A stretch of 64,000 nt of DNA, taken from Variovorax sp. (GTDB lineage: Bacteria; Pseudomonadota; Gammaproteobacteria; Burkholderiales; Burkholderiaceae_C). Shown here piece after piece: positions 18,533 to 26,837 of this stretch (position 1 is its first letter; each line of letters opens with the position of its first letter). The notes beneath the pieces are model-generated. The model saw only the letters and a list, made by a program, of their open reading frames with translations, was not told the origin of the DNA and did not search any database. The translations under genes and the position numbers were made by a program. The DNA lies in NCBI GenBank assembly GCA_004210915.1, contig SEGS01000005.1:1-64000 (forward strand). Reading direction: 5' to 3'.

Positions 18533-18796
18533 ATGCACGCATCTATCAACACGAACGACACCATCGCGGCCGCGGTCGAGGGCCTGATGATCAACGCCTA
18601 CCTGATCGACGCCGAAGCGGCCGCAACCGCATGCCCGACCACCGTCGACCTGCTGGCCGCAAACCGCGCGCAGCTGCTCGCGACGGCGCGCGGGCTTGAA
18701 GCGCGGCTCGACGACGGCGGCGCCTTCAATGCACAGCTGTGGGAGACCTCGGCCCTGCGCGAATACGTCGAGCGCGAGCTCCTGCGAGGTGTCTGA
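18533..18796 (+). CDS. Small protein of unknown function after the integrase
   Basis: An 87-residue acidic, mostly helical protein (MHASINTND...VERELLRGV) with no family I recognise. A ribosome site (GAGGAAAAC) precedes the ATG. Its TGA overlaps the next gene's ATG (TGATG), so both are translated together. It may regulate excision or be a phage early protein, but nothing in the sequence proves this. Confidence 0.65.
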   Translation: MHASINTNDTIAAAVEGLMINAYLIDAEAAATACPTTVDLLAANRAQLLATARGLEARLDDGGAFNAQLWETSALREYVERELLRGV

Positions 18797-19380
18797 TGAA
18801 TTTGACGATTGATCCTGCACAACGCGCAGCCCTGAAGCAGGGGCGCGTGCTGGACAGCATGGTGGCTGGCCGTGAAGTCAACGAACGGCAGCTGATTGAG
18901 GTTCTGGCGGAACTTGTTTTGACGAACACTGAGGTCGACCCGCGGTTTCAATCGGCTGTGAACGCGGTAATTGCGAAGGCATCGATTCGCGAACGACTGC
19001 CGTCGCGGAAGAAGGGCGCGAAGATTGGCGAAGGACATGCAAGCCATCAGCCCGATGCAGTGGCGGCACGGTTCTACAACCTGTTGGATGGTGGCTTGAC
19101 CTCAGGTGCGGCAATCAGGGAGACCGCCGACAAAGTTGGGCTGTCGGTGCGCGCCGTCGAGCGCTTGGTAAAAGAAGGCCGACAGTGGTATTCCGCCGAA
19201 CGCGAAGGACGTGAACAGCAACGCCGGTCGAATCGCATCCTGCACGGCGTCGAAGAGCTGCTGCCGGTGTGCGAACCACCCGAGTTAGAGGATTTTCCAC
19301 TGGGGCTTGCAGGGCTCGAAAAAGAAAAGGCCCTGCGCATTTTGAGCGACTCCATCCACGCGGCATTTCGCTCGGATTGA
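18796..19380 (+). CDS. Unknown protein with a helix-turn-helix-like segment
   Basis: A 194-residue protein. A helix-turn-helix-like stretch, SGAAIRETADKVGLSVRAVERLVKEG (split here as SGAAIRETADKVGLS and VRAVERLVKEG), lies near residues 97-125 after a basic linker, suggesting DNA binding. The C-terminal part is acidic. It overlaps the upstream 87-residue gene and is closed by a terminator 12 bp downstream. No family was recognised; a regulator of the integrase or replication operon is a reasonable guess. Confidence 0.68.
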   Translation: MNLTIDPAQRAALKQGRVLDSMVAGREVNERQLIEVLAELVLTNTEVDPRFQSAVNAVIAKASIRERLPSRKKGAKIGEGHASHQPDAVAARFYNLLDGGLTSGAAIRETADKVGLSVRAVERLVKEGRQWYSAEREGREQQRRSNRILHGVEELLPVCEPPELEDFPLGLAGLEKEKALRILSDSIHAAFRSD

Positions 19381-19392
19381 AGTTGGCGCATT

Positions 19393-19421
19393 AGGCGCCG
19401 GCGCGAATACTGGCGCCTTTT
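19393..19421 (+). terminator. Terminator after the integrase-side gene group
   Basis: Stem AGGCGCC (19393-19399) and GGCGCCT (19412-19418) with a 12-base loop and a TTTTC tail. It ends the integrase-side transcript before the AlpA-type gene. The 3' arm sequence ACTGGCGCCTTTT also occurs at about 16950, just before the integrase, without a pairing arm. Confidence 0.72.
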
Positions 19422-19446
19422 CTTGTCGGTGACATGAGCTGCGGCG

Positions 19447-19746
19447 ATGACGACCATTGCCCTCATGACCTCTTCATCCGCTGAAATCCACAAGCCGCCG
19501 CCGCAGATCGATCCGCTGCTCGACGCCCCCGATGTCCTCGATGCAACGAAGACGAAAAAATCCAAGCTTTACGCTGATATCCAAGCCGGTCTCTACACGC
19601 GCCCCGTGAAGATCGGGCCGCGCGCCAGCCGCTGGCCGCGTAGCGAGGTCGCCGCACTGAACGCTGCGCGGATCGCTGGCAAAAGCAACGACGAAATCCG
19701 CGCGCTCGTGCTGCAGCTCATGGCTGCCCGTGCCGCCCTCGCGTAA
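19447..19746 (+). CDS. AlpA-type helix-turn-helix regulator / putative excisionase
   Basis: A 99-residue small DNA-binding protein. The segment KSKLYADIQAGLYTRPVKIG followed by RASRWPRSEVAALNAARIAGKS matches the AlpA/prophage regulatory family, in which a MerR-like winged helix controls integrase expression or acts as directionality factor. ATG at 19447 is given, 19465 (MTSSSAE) is possible. It opens the rightward operon that continues to the replication genes. Confidence 0.82.
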   Translation: MTTIALMTSSSAEIHKPPPQIDPLLDAPDVLDATKTKKSKLYADIQAGLYTRPVKIGPRASRWPRSEVAALNAARIAGKSNDEIRALVLQLMAARAALA

Positions 19747-19756
19747 GGGGGCAGCC

Positions 19757-20119
19757 GTGTTGACTTGGAACGAACGCGACCACGCGCAAAAGAAAACCGC
19801 CGGGCCGATGGAAGCGGCGCCGGCGGCGAAAGCTCCTCTCGGAGCACCCTGTGAACAAACCAATGATCACGCCGATGCCTCGCCGGCAGAGGGCCGCTTT
19901 TTCGCCTGTCGTCACGCGCTCACCGGGCCAGCGCTAGACGACTCGAAGGCCATGAGCACCGCCGCCGCGAAGCTTGCGCGCGCCGGCTACGAACTTCACC
20001 TCGTTCGCAAGCAAGGCCGCGATCAGTTCGACGTGCGGCGCTTGAACGAGAGCTTCATCGTGAGCACCCGCCATGACCTCGACGGTCTCATTCGCCGTCT
20101 CGGGGGCGCCAATGCGTGA
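19757..20119 (+). CDS. Unknown protein of the replication operon
   Basis: A 120-residue protein, start GTG 19757 chosen because AGGGGG lies 6 bp upstream. The N-terminal 50 residues are low complexity; the C-terminal part (MSTAAAKLARAGYELHLVRK, then DQFDVRRLNESFIVSTRHDLDGL) looks like a compact alpha/beta domain seen in small phage proteins. It starts with LTWNE, a sequence also starting the gene at 21863. Its end overlaps the replication initiator by 8 bp. Confidence 0.62.
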   Translation: MLTWNERDHAQKKTAGPMEAAPAAKAPLGAPCEQTNDHADASPAEGRFFACRHALTGPALDDSKAMSTAAAKLARAGYELHLVRKQGRDQFDVRRLNESFIVSTRHDLDGLIRRLGGANA

Positions 20120-21116
20120 CTACGCCATCGTGCCCACGAAGTTCTGGATCACGCCGCTTGCCAAGGCGTTGCGCGGAAACACGGCCGCTCAAGTCGTCGC
20201 TCTGTATCTCAAGACCGGCCCGCACGCCAACATGATCGGGCTGTATCACTGCCCCGTTGCGTACATCGCGCAGGACACTGGCATCCCCATCGAAGGGGCT
20301 TCAAAGGCCCTTGCAAGCCTCTCCGAAGCGGACTACTGCACCTTCGATGAATCGAGCGACGTTGTGTTCGTGCACGACATGGCGCCCGAGCAGATCGGCG
20401 CGACGTTGGCTCAAGCCGACAAGCGCACCAAGGCCGTGCTTCGCGAATGGCTGTCGGTCCCGTCCGACCGCCTGCGACGGGCTTTTCACCTGCGCTATGC
20501 CGCACCTTTTCACCTGCCGCCGATGCCCGATGGTGCAGAACTTGGCGGAGTGGCTTTGATGCCGCTTGCAAGCCGCATCGAAGGGCCTTCTGAGCCCCAT
20601 CGAAGCCAAGAACAAGAGCAGGAACAAGAACACGATCATTCCGTACTTCGTACGGCGCTCGCTGAGCGCGTCGAGGCACCAGCGGATTCGCGCACGGGTG
20701 CAGAGGCAGCGGCCACCCACGTCCTAGAGCAGGTGGCCGTTATGGATCGCAAAGACGGCGACCCGCTGCGCGACGAGGACGAAAAGCTGCTGTGGAGCGC
20801 TGGCCGCTTCATCCTCGCTGACGCCGGCATCAAGGCCGACGCCGCCGGCCGCTTTCTCGGCAAGTTGGTCAAGGACTGCGGCAATGACCGCGTGCTGGTG
20901 TTCGACGCCATGCGCGCCGCCTGCCTCGAACGCCCCGTCGATCCCCGCGGCTGGATCACGGCCACGTGCCAGCGCATGCGCGGCGAACGGGCGCCGGAAA
21001 ACAAACAGACCGCGCTTGAAAAACGCAACTTTGAAGCGGCTGATCGCTGGGCCGCAGGTCACGCCGCGAACAACCCACAGATGACGCCCGCAACACCTAC
21101 AGAAAGCAACACATGA
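20112..21116 (+). CDS. Phage O-like replication initiator/organizer protein
   Basis: A 334-residue protein. The N-terminus (MRDYAIVPTKFWITPL, AQVVALYLKTGPHANMIGLY) has the pattern of phage replisome-organizer winged-helix domains that bind the origin. A Gln/Glu-rich repeat (EQEQEQEH) links to a C-terminal domain (LLWSAGRFILADAGIKADAAGRF, DAMRAACLERPVDPRGWI) typical of proteins that hand over the helicase. The next gene overlaps as ATGA and is P-like, which supports an initiator-loader pair. An origin within or near this gene is likely by analogy with lambda, but no iterons were found. Confidence 0.75.
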   Translation: MRDYAIVPTKFWITPLAKALRGNTAAQVVALYLKTGPHANMIGLYHCPVAYIAQDTGIPIEGASKALASLSEADYCTFDESSDVVFVHDMAPEQIGATLAQADKRTKAVLREWLSVPSDRLRRAFHLRYAAPFHLPPMPDGAELGGVALMPLASRIEGPSEPHRSQEQEQEQEHDHSVLRTALAERVEAPADSRTGAEAAATHVLEQVAVMDRKDGDPLRDEDEKLLWSAGRFILADAGIKADAAGRFLGKLVKDCGNDRVLVFDAMRAACLERPVDPRGWITATCQRMRGERAPENKQTALEKRNFEAADRWAAGHAANNPQMTPATPTESNT

Positions 21117-21802
21117 ACACCGCGGAAATGCCCGACTTCGCACGCCTGCTCACCGGCGTGAACACCCTCTACCGCATCGACACCAGCGACTTCCAGCGCG
21201 AAGTGTTCTGGAATGCCCTGCGTCACTTCGACTTCGACCAAGTCAAGCGCGCCTTCAATGCGCATGTGGCTGACCCCGACCACGGTCAGTACCCGCCGAA
21301 GCTGGCCGACATGACCCGCATCCTGCACGGCACGCACGGCGACCGCGCTGCGATGGCGTGGGGCAAGGTGCACGACACCATGCGCCTTGTGGGCGCGTAT
21401 CAGGACGTGGTGTTCGACGACCCGGCGATTCACGCGGCCATCGACGACGCCGGCGGCTGGCCGAAGCTGTGCCGCACGGAAGTGGCCGAGCTTGGCTATG
21501 TTCAGACCGCGTTCTGCAAGTCGCACCGTGCCTACACCGGCCGCGGCGTGTTCCCGTACCCGAGCCTCTGCCGCGGCGAGCGCTCGCCGGATTGGGAGTA
21601 CGAGAAAAAGGGCTTGCCGATCCCGGCGCCCGTACTGATCGGCGACCCGCAACGCGCGGCGCAAGTCATGAACGGCGGCGAGGCCACGGCCAAGACCGCT
21701 ATCAGCTTCCAGTCGGTGCACGCGCTGCTGCCGGGGGCACGTGCCCCCGGACTGCCGTCTGCGAACGACGGCCAGTTCACCCGCCGCGCGTCGGCGACCT
21801 GA
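21113..21802 (+). CDS. DUF6475 protein, P-like replication partner
   Basis: A 229-residue protein whose first 100 residues (PDFARLLTGVNTLYRIDTSD, FWNALRHFDFDQVKRAFNAH, DPDHGQYPPKLADMTRIL) fit the DUF6475 family found in temperate phages after the initiator gene, where it is thought to act as lambda P-like helicase loader. The C-terminal tail is low complexity. It is translationally coupled to the initiator by ATGA. Confidence 0.72.
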   Translation: MNTAEMPDFARLLTGVNTLYRIDTSDFQREVFWNALRHFDFDQVKRAFNAHVADPDHGQYPPKLADMTRILHGTHGDRAAMAWGKVHDTMRLVGAYQDVVFDDPAIHAAIDDAGGWPKLCRTEVAELGYVQTAFCKSHRAYTGRGVFPYPSLCRGERSPDWEYEKKGLPIPAPVLIGDPQRAAQVMNGGEATAKTAISFQSVHALLPGARAPGLPSANDGQFTRRASAT

Positions 21803-21862
21803 AGCCACACCCCTTTTCAACCCATGCGCCCCGTGCGCGGATTTCACTTGAGGAGAAAAACC

Positions 21863-22489
21863 ATGCTGACGTGGAACGAAAAAAACGAAGCAATCCAGCC
21901 GACCGAGGTCAACCCGATGGCGACCGATTGGAATGACTCCGGCAGCCTGAGCATGCACGTCGAACTGCGGAACGACGATGCCGTGCAGGCAGCTGCCGCT
22001 GCACTCCAAGCCCGTTTAGCGGACATCAACGCTCAGAGCGGAATCCAGCTCGCCGTAGCCGAAGCGGTCAAGCGTTTGAGCAAAAGCAAATTTTTCCCGA
22101 CAGCCGAGCGTGTTCGCGAGGAGCTGGAGGACATGCTGGGAGAGGCGTGCATCTACGCCGAGAAAGTCTCGCACGCTGGACGCGTAGAGGATCGCGCGGC
22201 CGCATATCTCAAAACCCGGCGCAGCTGCATTGGCGGTCTCGTTGCTTCGCGCATCAGTGAGATTGACGTGTGCGCTCCGGATGCTCAATCTGACGAGGCC
22301 CAGGTCCTTGCGATTGAACGCCGCGCACTCACCAAGTGGCTGCAAGAGCCGTGGCGTCACCCGGTCGAGTTGGGCGACAACTCGAACTACTTCTTTCAGT
22401 TGTACGAAGACCCGGGATGCTTTGACCCGTCTTGCGAAGAGAGCGACGGCGCTGCGGCAGTTGTCGGTGCCGCGCCCGGGGCGGATTGA
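21863..22489 (+). CDS. Unknown protein, element replication/regulation block
   Basis: A 208-residue protein with a strong ribosome site (GAGGAGA) before ATG 21863. It starts MLTWNEKNE, sharing LTWNE with the gene at 19757. The middle (LADINAQSGIQLAVAEAV, FPTAERVREELEDMLGEAC) is helical, the C-terminus acidic. No family is recognised. Its TGA overlaps the next ATG. Confidence 0.62.
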   Translation: MLTWNEKNEAIQPTEVNPMATDWNDSGSLSMHVELRNDDAVQAAAAALQARLADINAQSGIQLAVAEAVKRLSKSKFFPTAERVREELEDMLGEACIYAEKVSHAGRVEDRAAAYLKTRRSCIGGLVASRISEIDVCAPDAQSDEAQVLAIERRALTKWLQEPWRHPVELGDNSNYFFQLYEDPGCFDPSCEESDGAAAVVGAAPGAD

Positions 22490-23445
22490 TGCCACGCCGC
22501 CGCCTCATCCATAAACCGGGCTGCGGCCGGCCTACTGCTGTAGCGGTGGCCGCGCATGCCCTCTGCAACCTTAGCCATATGAACGCACAGACCGAACCAG
22601 AGCCGCAGACCGAGTCTGCTGCGCCCGCAACCGAAGTTGCATCGACAGACGTTTGGCGCGGGCTCGGCTCCATGCCAGCACCAGTTGCTCCCGCCGAAGA
22701 TCAGCACGTGCCGCCAGAGCTTGCTCCGGTCCTCGCAGGCGGTGTGCTTGAAGAAGCCATCGCCGCTGGCGAGGCCGCCAAGGCCCGCACCAGTGCGCTG
22801 CCCCGGTCGCAGCAGGATAAGCAGAAAGCGGCCGACGAGGTCGTGCGACGCAAAGTCGAAATCCGAGGTCGCTCGATGCGGCTCGCGAATCTGATCGCGG
22901 CACGCCGTCTGGCCGGCTTCGATCAGGAAGAAGCAGCTTGTCGGGCCGGCTATGCGAACAGCACACCGTTGTGCTTGTTGGAATCTGGTGCACGCGAACT
23001 GCGCCTCGACCATGTTGTGAAGTTCTCGGAGGTGTATGGCGTGAGCACCGACTTCCTGCTCGGCCGCGCGTCCAGCGAGTCAGAAATCGAAGTTCGCACG
23101 TCCGTGGCCGGCCGGGTGCTCGACGGCATCAAGACCGTCGCAGACGCCCTCATGCAGCACGTCGAGGCCAGCGACAAGTTCACCGGTGGGTCAGCTTTGC
23201 CGCGCTACCGCGCACTGCTGGAGCACGCCCGCTCCGTCATGTCGGCAGCTCGCCGCGTGGACGGGCCAGCGCTGCACTCCATCGTCGGAGGCGGAACACT
23301 GGCCTTCGCGATCGAGCAACTGGAAGAGGCTCTCGTGGAAGGCGCCCGAGCCGTTGCCGGACACGAAGGCGAGCTGCAGCACCTGCGCGAATTGCTCTGC
23401 GCGCCGGCCGCGAACGACGGGCAACAACTGGAAAAAAACGGGTAG
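22489..23445 (+). CDS. XRE-family helix-turn-helix regulator
   Basis: A 318-residue protein. After a Pro/Glu-rich N-terminal 115 residues it has a Cro/CI-type helix-turn-helix at about 125-190 (NLIAARRLAGFDQEEAACRAGY, split here: NLIAARRLAGFDQEEA and ACRAGYANSTPLCLLESG, then VYGVSTDFLLGR). The C-terminal half is helical. Unlike a CI-type repressor it lies within the rightward operon and has no Ser-Lys peptidase domain, so it is more likely a late or autoregulatory factor. ATG overlaps the upstream stop. Confidence 0.75.
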   Translation: MPRRRLIHKPGCGRPTAVAVAAHALCNLSHMNAQTEPEPQTESAAPATEVASTDVWRGLGSMPAPVAPAEDQHVPPELAPVLAGGVLEEAIAAGEAAKARTSALPRSQQDKQKAADEVVRRKVEIRGRSMRLANLIAARRLAGFDQEEAACRAGYANSTPLCLLESGARELRLDHVVKFSEVYGVSTDFLLGRASSESEIEVRTSVAGRVLDGIKTVADALMQHVEASDKFTGGSALPRYRALLEHARSVMSAARRVDGPALHSIVGGGTLAFAIEQLEEALVEGARAVAGHEGELQHLRELLCAPAANDGQQLEKNG

Positions 23446-23478
23446 GCCCGCACGCCGCACGTCACCGACAGTTGCTGC

Positions 23479-24453
23479 ATGTCTCTCCAAAGCACTTCGC
23501 GCACCGTCGCACCCGAACCGCTGGTCGATGAAGCCGACGCCGCCCCGGTGGCTGGCTTCACGGCCCGCAGCTTGAAGAAGGCGCGTTTGCGCGGCCTCGA
23601 CCATCCGCCGTACATCCGCATTGGGAGCCGCTTGAAGTACCAGCTGAGCGCGGTTGTCGCGTGGCGTGAAGCCCGTGCCGTCCGCGCCCCGAATACGAAC
23701 AGCCGCCTTGCAACCCTCCAACACCCTTTCTTCATGAACAACGAAATCCTCTTCAATCCCCTGACCGCGAGCCAAGCTCTGTCTGACGCCGCCCAGCACG
23801 TGGTTATCGACACCGACGGCGACGTGATCCGCGCGGCCCGCGCCGTCGTGGCCGCCCGCGAGACGCTGAATGCGAAGCTCAGCGCCCGCATCGCGATCAC
23901 CCGCGCTGTCCAGAAGGTCGTGGCATCTGGTGCCGCCCCGACGACCGCGGCCGTCGTTGCCGCGCTGAACGACCAGACCCACGCAGTCGCGGAAATGTTC
24001 GAGATGGCAACTGCCGCTCACGAAGAGTCCTACGACGCCCGGCAGCTGTACCGCGAGCAGGTTCTGAAGCCAATCCACGCGGCTGTTTGCACCGCGCTGG
24101 CAGACCTGCGCGCGCAGCACGCCGACGCCGCGCGCGAACGCGAGACCGGCGTTTCGACGAAGGGCGGCGCCGGCGTAGCTGAATTGGGTCTGGCCGCATC
24201 AGGTGTAGACGTAGCCGCCCTCAAAGCGGCCGGCGTGGCATTTCCCGCCGCGCCGGATGCCGACGCCTCGGCGGTGAAGACGCGTGCAAATCTGAAGATT
24301 CACAAGATCGTCCCCGTGATCGCCGATCTGGAGAAATTGCTGAAGGTTGCAGTGCTCGACCTCGACGCCATCACCGTGGAGCACCCGGCCATCGCCGATG
24401 CGATTGCACAGGTGCGTGCAGCCCTCGGCCAGCCCCTCGCACAGGTGGCTTGA
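23479..24453 (+). CDS. Fusion of an excisionase-like HTH with an unknown helical domain
   Basis: A 324-residue protein. Residues 20-70 (AGFTARSLKKARLRGLDHPP, YIRIGSRLKYQLSAVVAWRE) look like an AlpA/Xis-type winged helix. From MNNEILFNPLTASQAL on, a separate, mainly helical domain follows, with a KGGAGVAELG linker near residue 230. An internal start at that Met (23734) could give the second domain alone, but its ribosome site is poor. The protein is coupled to the next gene (TGATG). Function unknown. Confidence 0.65.
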   Translation: MSLQSTSRTVAPEPLVDEADAAPVAGFTARSLKKARLRGLDHPPYIRIGSRLKYQLSAVVAWREARAVRAPNTNSRLATLQHPFFMNNEILFNPLTASQALSDAAQHVVIDTDGDVIRAARAVVAARETLNAKLSARIAITRAVQKVVASGAAPTTAAVVAALNDQTHAVAEMFEMATAAHEESYDARQLYREQVLKPIHAAVCTALADLRAQHADAARERETGVSTKGGAGVAELGLAASGVDVAALKAAGVAFPAAPDADASAVKTRANLKIHKIVPVIADLEKLLKVAVLDLDAITVEHPAIADAIAQVRAALGQPLAQVA

Positions 24454-24932
24454 TGCCGGCCCCGACCCCGAAGCAGCACGACCCGTCCGGACGCAAACCG
24501 CGCGGCTCGAAGCCGGGCGTTGCGCGTGGCCCATACAAGGACCGTCGGAACGAACCCGAACCCATGTCGACCGGGATGCCCGACGGCTGGATGGCGGTGG
24601 ACAAGTACGACACCGTGGAAATCACCTCGAAGGTCTGCCGTCGGTGCCACTGTGAGATGGAGCTGATGCACTTCAGCCCGCATGCGACCGGGCGCGGTGG
24701 TGTGAAGTCAACGTGTAAGGCGTGCTGCGCAGAGGCAGCAGCCGACTACGCCAGCACCCCTCGGGGGCGGGCTGCCAGAGCGCGCGCCAATGCCAAGTTC
24801 GTCGCCGCGCAGAAGGCCCAAGAGGCCGCGGATGCGGCCTACAAGCAGAAGATCGAACAGATCAAGCAGACACCGGCCGGGCGTGCGATGTTGGCCCGTT
24901 ATGGGGTACTGGAAGCGAGCCCGTCATGCTAA
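24453..24932 (+). CDS. Zinc-ribbon protein of unknown function
   Basis: A 159-residue basic protein with the zinc-ribbon pattern CRRC (Cys62, Cys65) and CKAC (Cys88, Cys91) separated by about 22 residues including MHFSPH. This ribbon is common at the N-terminus of phage HNH-type endonucleases, but no HNH motif follows; instead there is an Ala-rich helix and a C-terminus KIEQIKQTPAGRAMLARYG. Its 3' end overlaps the small gene at 24926. Confidence 0.65.
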   Translation: MPAPTPKQHDPSGRKPRGSKPGVARGPYKDRRNEPEPMSTGMPDGWMAVDKYDTVEITSKVCRRCHCEMELMHFSPHATGRGGVKSTCKACCAEAAADYASTPRGRAARARANAKFVAAQKAQEAADAAYKQKIEQIKQTPAGRAMLARYGVLEASPSC

Positions 24933-25075
24933 GTCTGGCTAAGGTTTTTTGCGGGCCAATGAACCCGGCTATCTCGACGAGCTTCCAGCCCGCCGTGTTA
25001 AGTCTTGCCAAGTTTTTTGGCGGGGCTATGAAACCGGCTATCTCGATGGGCATCACGCGGGGGCCGAAGTCATGA
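24926..25075 (+). CDS. 49-residue protein made of a tandem peptide duplication
   Basis: Short gene fitting exactly between its neighbours: it starts 7 bp inside the zinc-ribbon gene's end and its TGA overlaps the next ATG (ATGA). It encodes MLSLAKVFCGPMNPAIS and then VLSLAKFFGGAMKPAIS 23 residues later, two copies of one 17-residue unit. The two 53-bp DNA units differ at 10 positions, three of them synonymous. Mildly hydrophobic with a basic C-terminus. No family is recognised. Confidence 0.55.
   Translation: MLSLAKVFCGPMNPAISTSFQPAVLSLAKFFGGAMKPAISMGITRGPKS
24929..25050 (+). repeat. 53-bp imperfect direct repeat, two copies
   Basis: Copies at 24929-24981 and 24998-25050 align without gaps, 43 of 53 identical, offset 69 bp (23 codons). 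They form most of the 49-residue reading frame. A non-coding role (origin or recombination site) is also possible. Confidence 0.8.
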
Positions 25076-26037
25076 CCGCGCCCCGTATCGGCAACGCACA
25101 GTCGGCAATCAACAAGCTGCGCCAGCAGGAGCTGGACAGCCGCCGGCAGGCGACGACGATCCTGCAGCCGAGCGAAGTGTCGGGTGGCCTGAGCCCGGCG
25201 CGCATGCTCACGACCACGCTGGGCGGCACGGCCCGGCCGATTACGCCGAAAGACCTCGCGCAGTGGCGTCTCGCGGTCCAGAAACTTGGTGCGAAAGCGC
25301 AGCAGGGTTTGAGCGCGCGAGAGGCGCTGTCCCTGTCGACCGCTGCATCGGTCGAACGTGCGAAGAAGGAAATCAGTTTCTCGTTGCCCGTGCGCCTGCA
25401 GGCCGGCAAGCTGCACTTGGTGACCGACAGCGGCCCGCAGTCGAAGGTCACGCGCCACCATGTCCATCTTGAGTTTGCGCAGTACAGCGCGGCCCTCGCA
25501 CGGCCCGGCACGCCCGCGCAGGCGGCGCAGTGGCTCTGCAAAGAGTCGCCGCTGAAGTTCGAGTGCGACTGCGGGCACTTCCGGTACTTCCTGCGGTACG
25601 TCGCGAGCGCGGGCGGCTGGGTCGCGGGCCGTTATGAGGGGGGGCTGCCCAAGCTAACGAACCCGACATTGGACGGCGCGGCGTGCAAGCACCTGATCCG
25701 CGTCTTGACCGACCTGCAGTCGAGCGTGGGCCTGCGCCAGCGCATCGCGAAGATGGTGGAAGCCGACCGTGAGCTGATCAACCGCCCCGGCCGGGCCAAA
25801 CCCCGCGCGATCCTTGTTGCTCAGGCAGAGGCCGAACGGATGCTGCCGAAGCACTCGCGCCGCATCGTGGTCCCGTCAAACGCACCGCGCCACGCCACGC
25901 TGGTCCCAAAGGTCGCCAGCGCCGACGTGCGCGCCGCCATGGCCGCATTCCGTGGCAAGACGGACGCCAACAGCATCGCCGTCATGCGCGCCCTGCAAGC
26001 ACTCGCGGCACACACCGGTGGAGGTGGCGCTGCATGA
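25072..26037 (+). CDS. SWIM-type zinc-finger protein
   Basis: A 321-residue protein. The pattern CDC (Cys165, Cys167), FRYFLRYV, then CKH (Cys205, His207) is a SWIM zinc finger, CxCx(n)CxH, a module for DNA or protein binding found in some phage and mobile-element proteins. An N-terminal part (INKLRQQELDSRRQATTIL) is coiled-coil-like; the C-terminus is basic. ATG 25072 is fixed by the ATGA overlap with the 49-residue gene. Its stop overlaps the next ATG. Role unknown. Confidence 0.7.
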   Translation: MTAPRIGNAQSAINKLRQQELDSRRQATTILQPSEVSGGLSPARMLTTTLGGTARPITPKDLAQWRLAVQKLGAKAQQGLSAREALSLSTAASVERAKKEISFSLPVRLQAGKLHLVTDSGPQSKVTRHHVHLEFAQYSAALARPGTPAQAAQWLCKESPLKFECDCGHFRYFLRYVASAGGWVAGRYEGGLPKLTNPTLDGAACKHLIRVLTDLQSSVGLRQRIAKMVEADRELINRPGRAKPRAILVAQAEAERMLPKHSRRIVVPSNAPRHATLVPKVASADVRAAMAAFRGKTDANSIAVMRALQALAAHTGGGGAA

Positions 26038-26645
26038 ACGAAGGGCACGTTTCCCGGCTCCTCGACGCGGCCGCCCGCGCGGTCTCGCTCTCTGCGATGG
26101 CGCGCATGCGCCGCAACCCTCATTCACTACCGCCCATGCACGGGCAGAACCAAATGAACGAACTCAATTCCCTCATGTCCGACCCGGTGCCGACGCCGGA
26201 AGCCGAGACCCTCGCCGGCGAAATCCTCGCGCGCATCGCGCTCGACGCCAACGGCCAGCCGTTCGCCGACGAACCGAGCGCCTGGACCGATGCCGACGAA
26301 GCCGAGCCCCAAGTGGTAAGTCTGGGTTCAGTGCGTTTTGCGGTGGTCGACCCCGACGCCCGCACCCTTGCGCAGCAGCTCGGCGCGGTCGATCCCGACT
26401 ACCCCGATGCGGCCGCTATGGTGGTGCAGGCCGAAGACCCGGACGCACTCACGACGGGCCGCTACGTCGCGGTCGAGACCGCGGCCGGCGTGTCAGTTGT
26501 TCTGCGCGTTTTCATCGCAGCGGCAGACCTGAACGACCCGACCGCGCCTGACTTTGGTCCGACTGCTCACCGCGATCCAGCGCTGGATGTAATCCGCCTG
26601 CACCCCGGCCGTGCGCTGCTGGTGCAGGTCTTCGCGGAGGAATGA
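26034..26645 (+). CDS. Unknown protein
   Basis: A 203-residue acidic protein, coupled by ATGA to the SWIM gene. From about residue 95 (VVSLGSVRFAVVDPDARTLA) to the end (LDVIRLHPGRALLVQVFAEE) it appears beta-rich. An internal Met (MNELNSLMS, 26154) might be the actual start. No family is recognised. Confidence 0.6.
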   Translation: MNEGHVSRLLDAAARAVSLSAMARMRRNPHSLPPMHGQNQMNELNSLMSDPVPTPEAETLAGEILARIALDANGQPFADEPSAWTDADEAEPQVVSLGSVRFAVVDPDARTLAQQLGAVDPDYPDAAAMVVQAEDPDALTTGRYVAVETAAGVSVVLRVFIAAADLNDPTAPDFGPTAHRDPALDVIRLHPGRALLVQVFAEE

Positions 26646-26649
26646 CCCC

Positions 26650-26829
26650 ATGTCGATAGCCAACACGCGGGACAACCTGAAGCGCGCAGCCGCATTCAGC
26701 GCGGCGCGCGAACGCTTTGAGCAGGTCGTGCTCGGGCGTGCACCCCGAGCGCCGGCTGTTCCGACGCGACATTTCATCGCCGCCGACGGCACGGTCGCCG
26801 GCTATCAGCGACTGATTCGCAAGAAGTAG
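26650..26829 (+). CDS. Small basic protein of unknown function
   Basis: A 59-residue protein (MSIANTRDNLKRAAAFSAAR...LIRKK) with an AGGA ribosome site 6 bp before the ATG, lying 4 bp after the previous gene and 8 bp before the lysin gene. Basic and helical. No family is recognised. Confidence 0.55.
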   Translation: MSIANTRDNLKRAAAFSAARERFEQVVLGRAPRAPAVPTRHFIAADGTVAGYQRLIRKK

Positions 26830-26837
26830 AGGCACCC

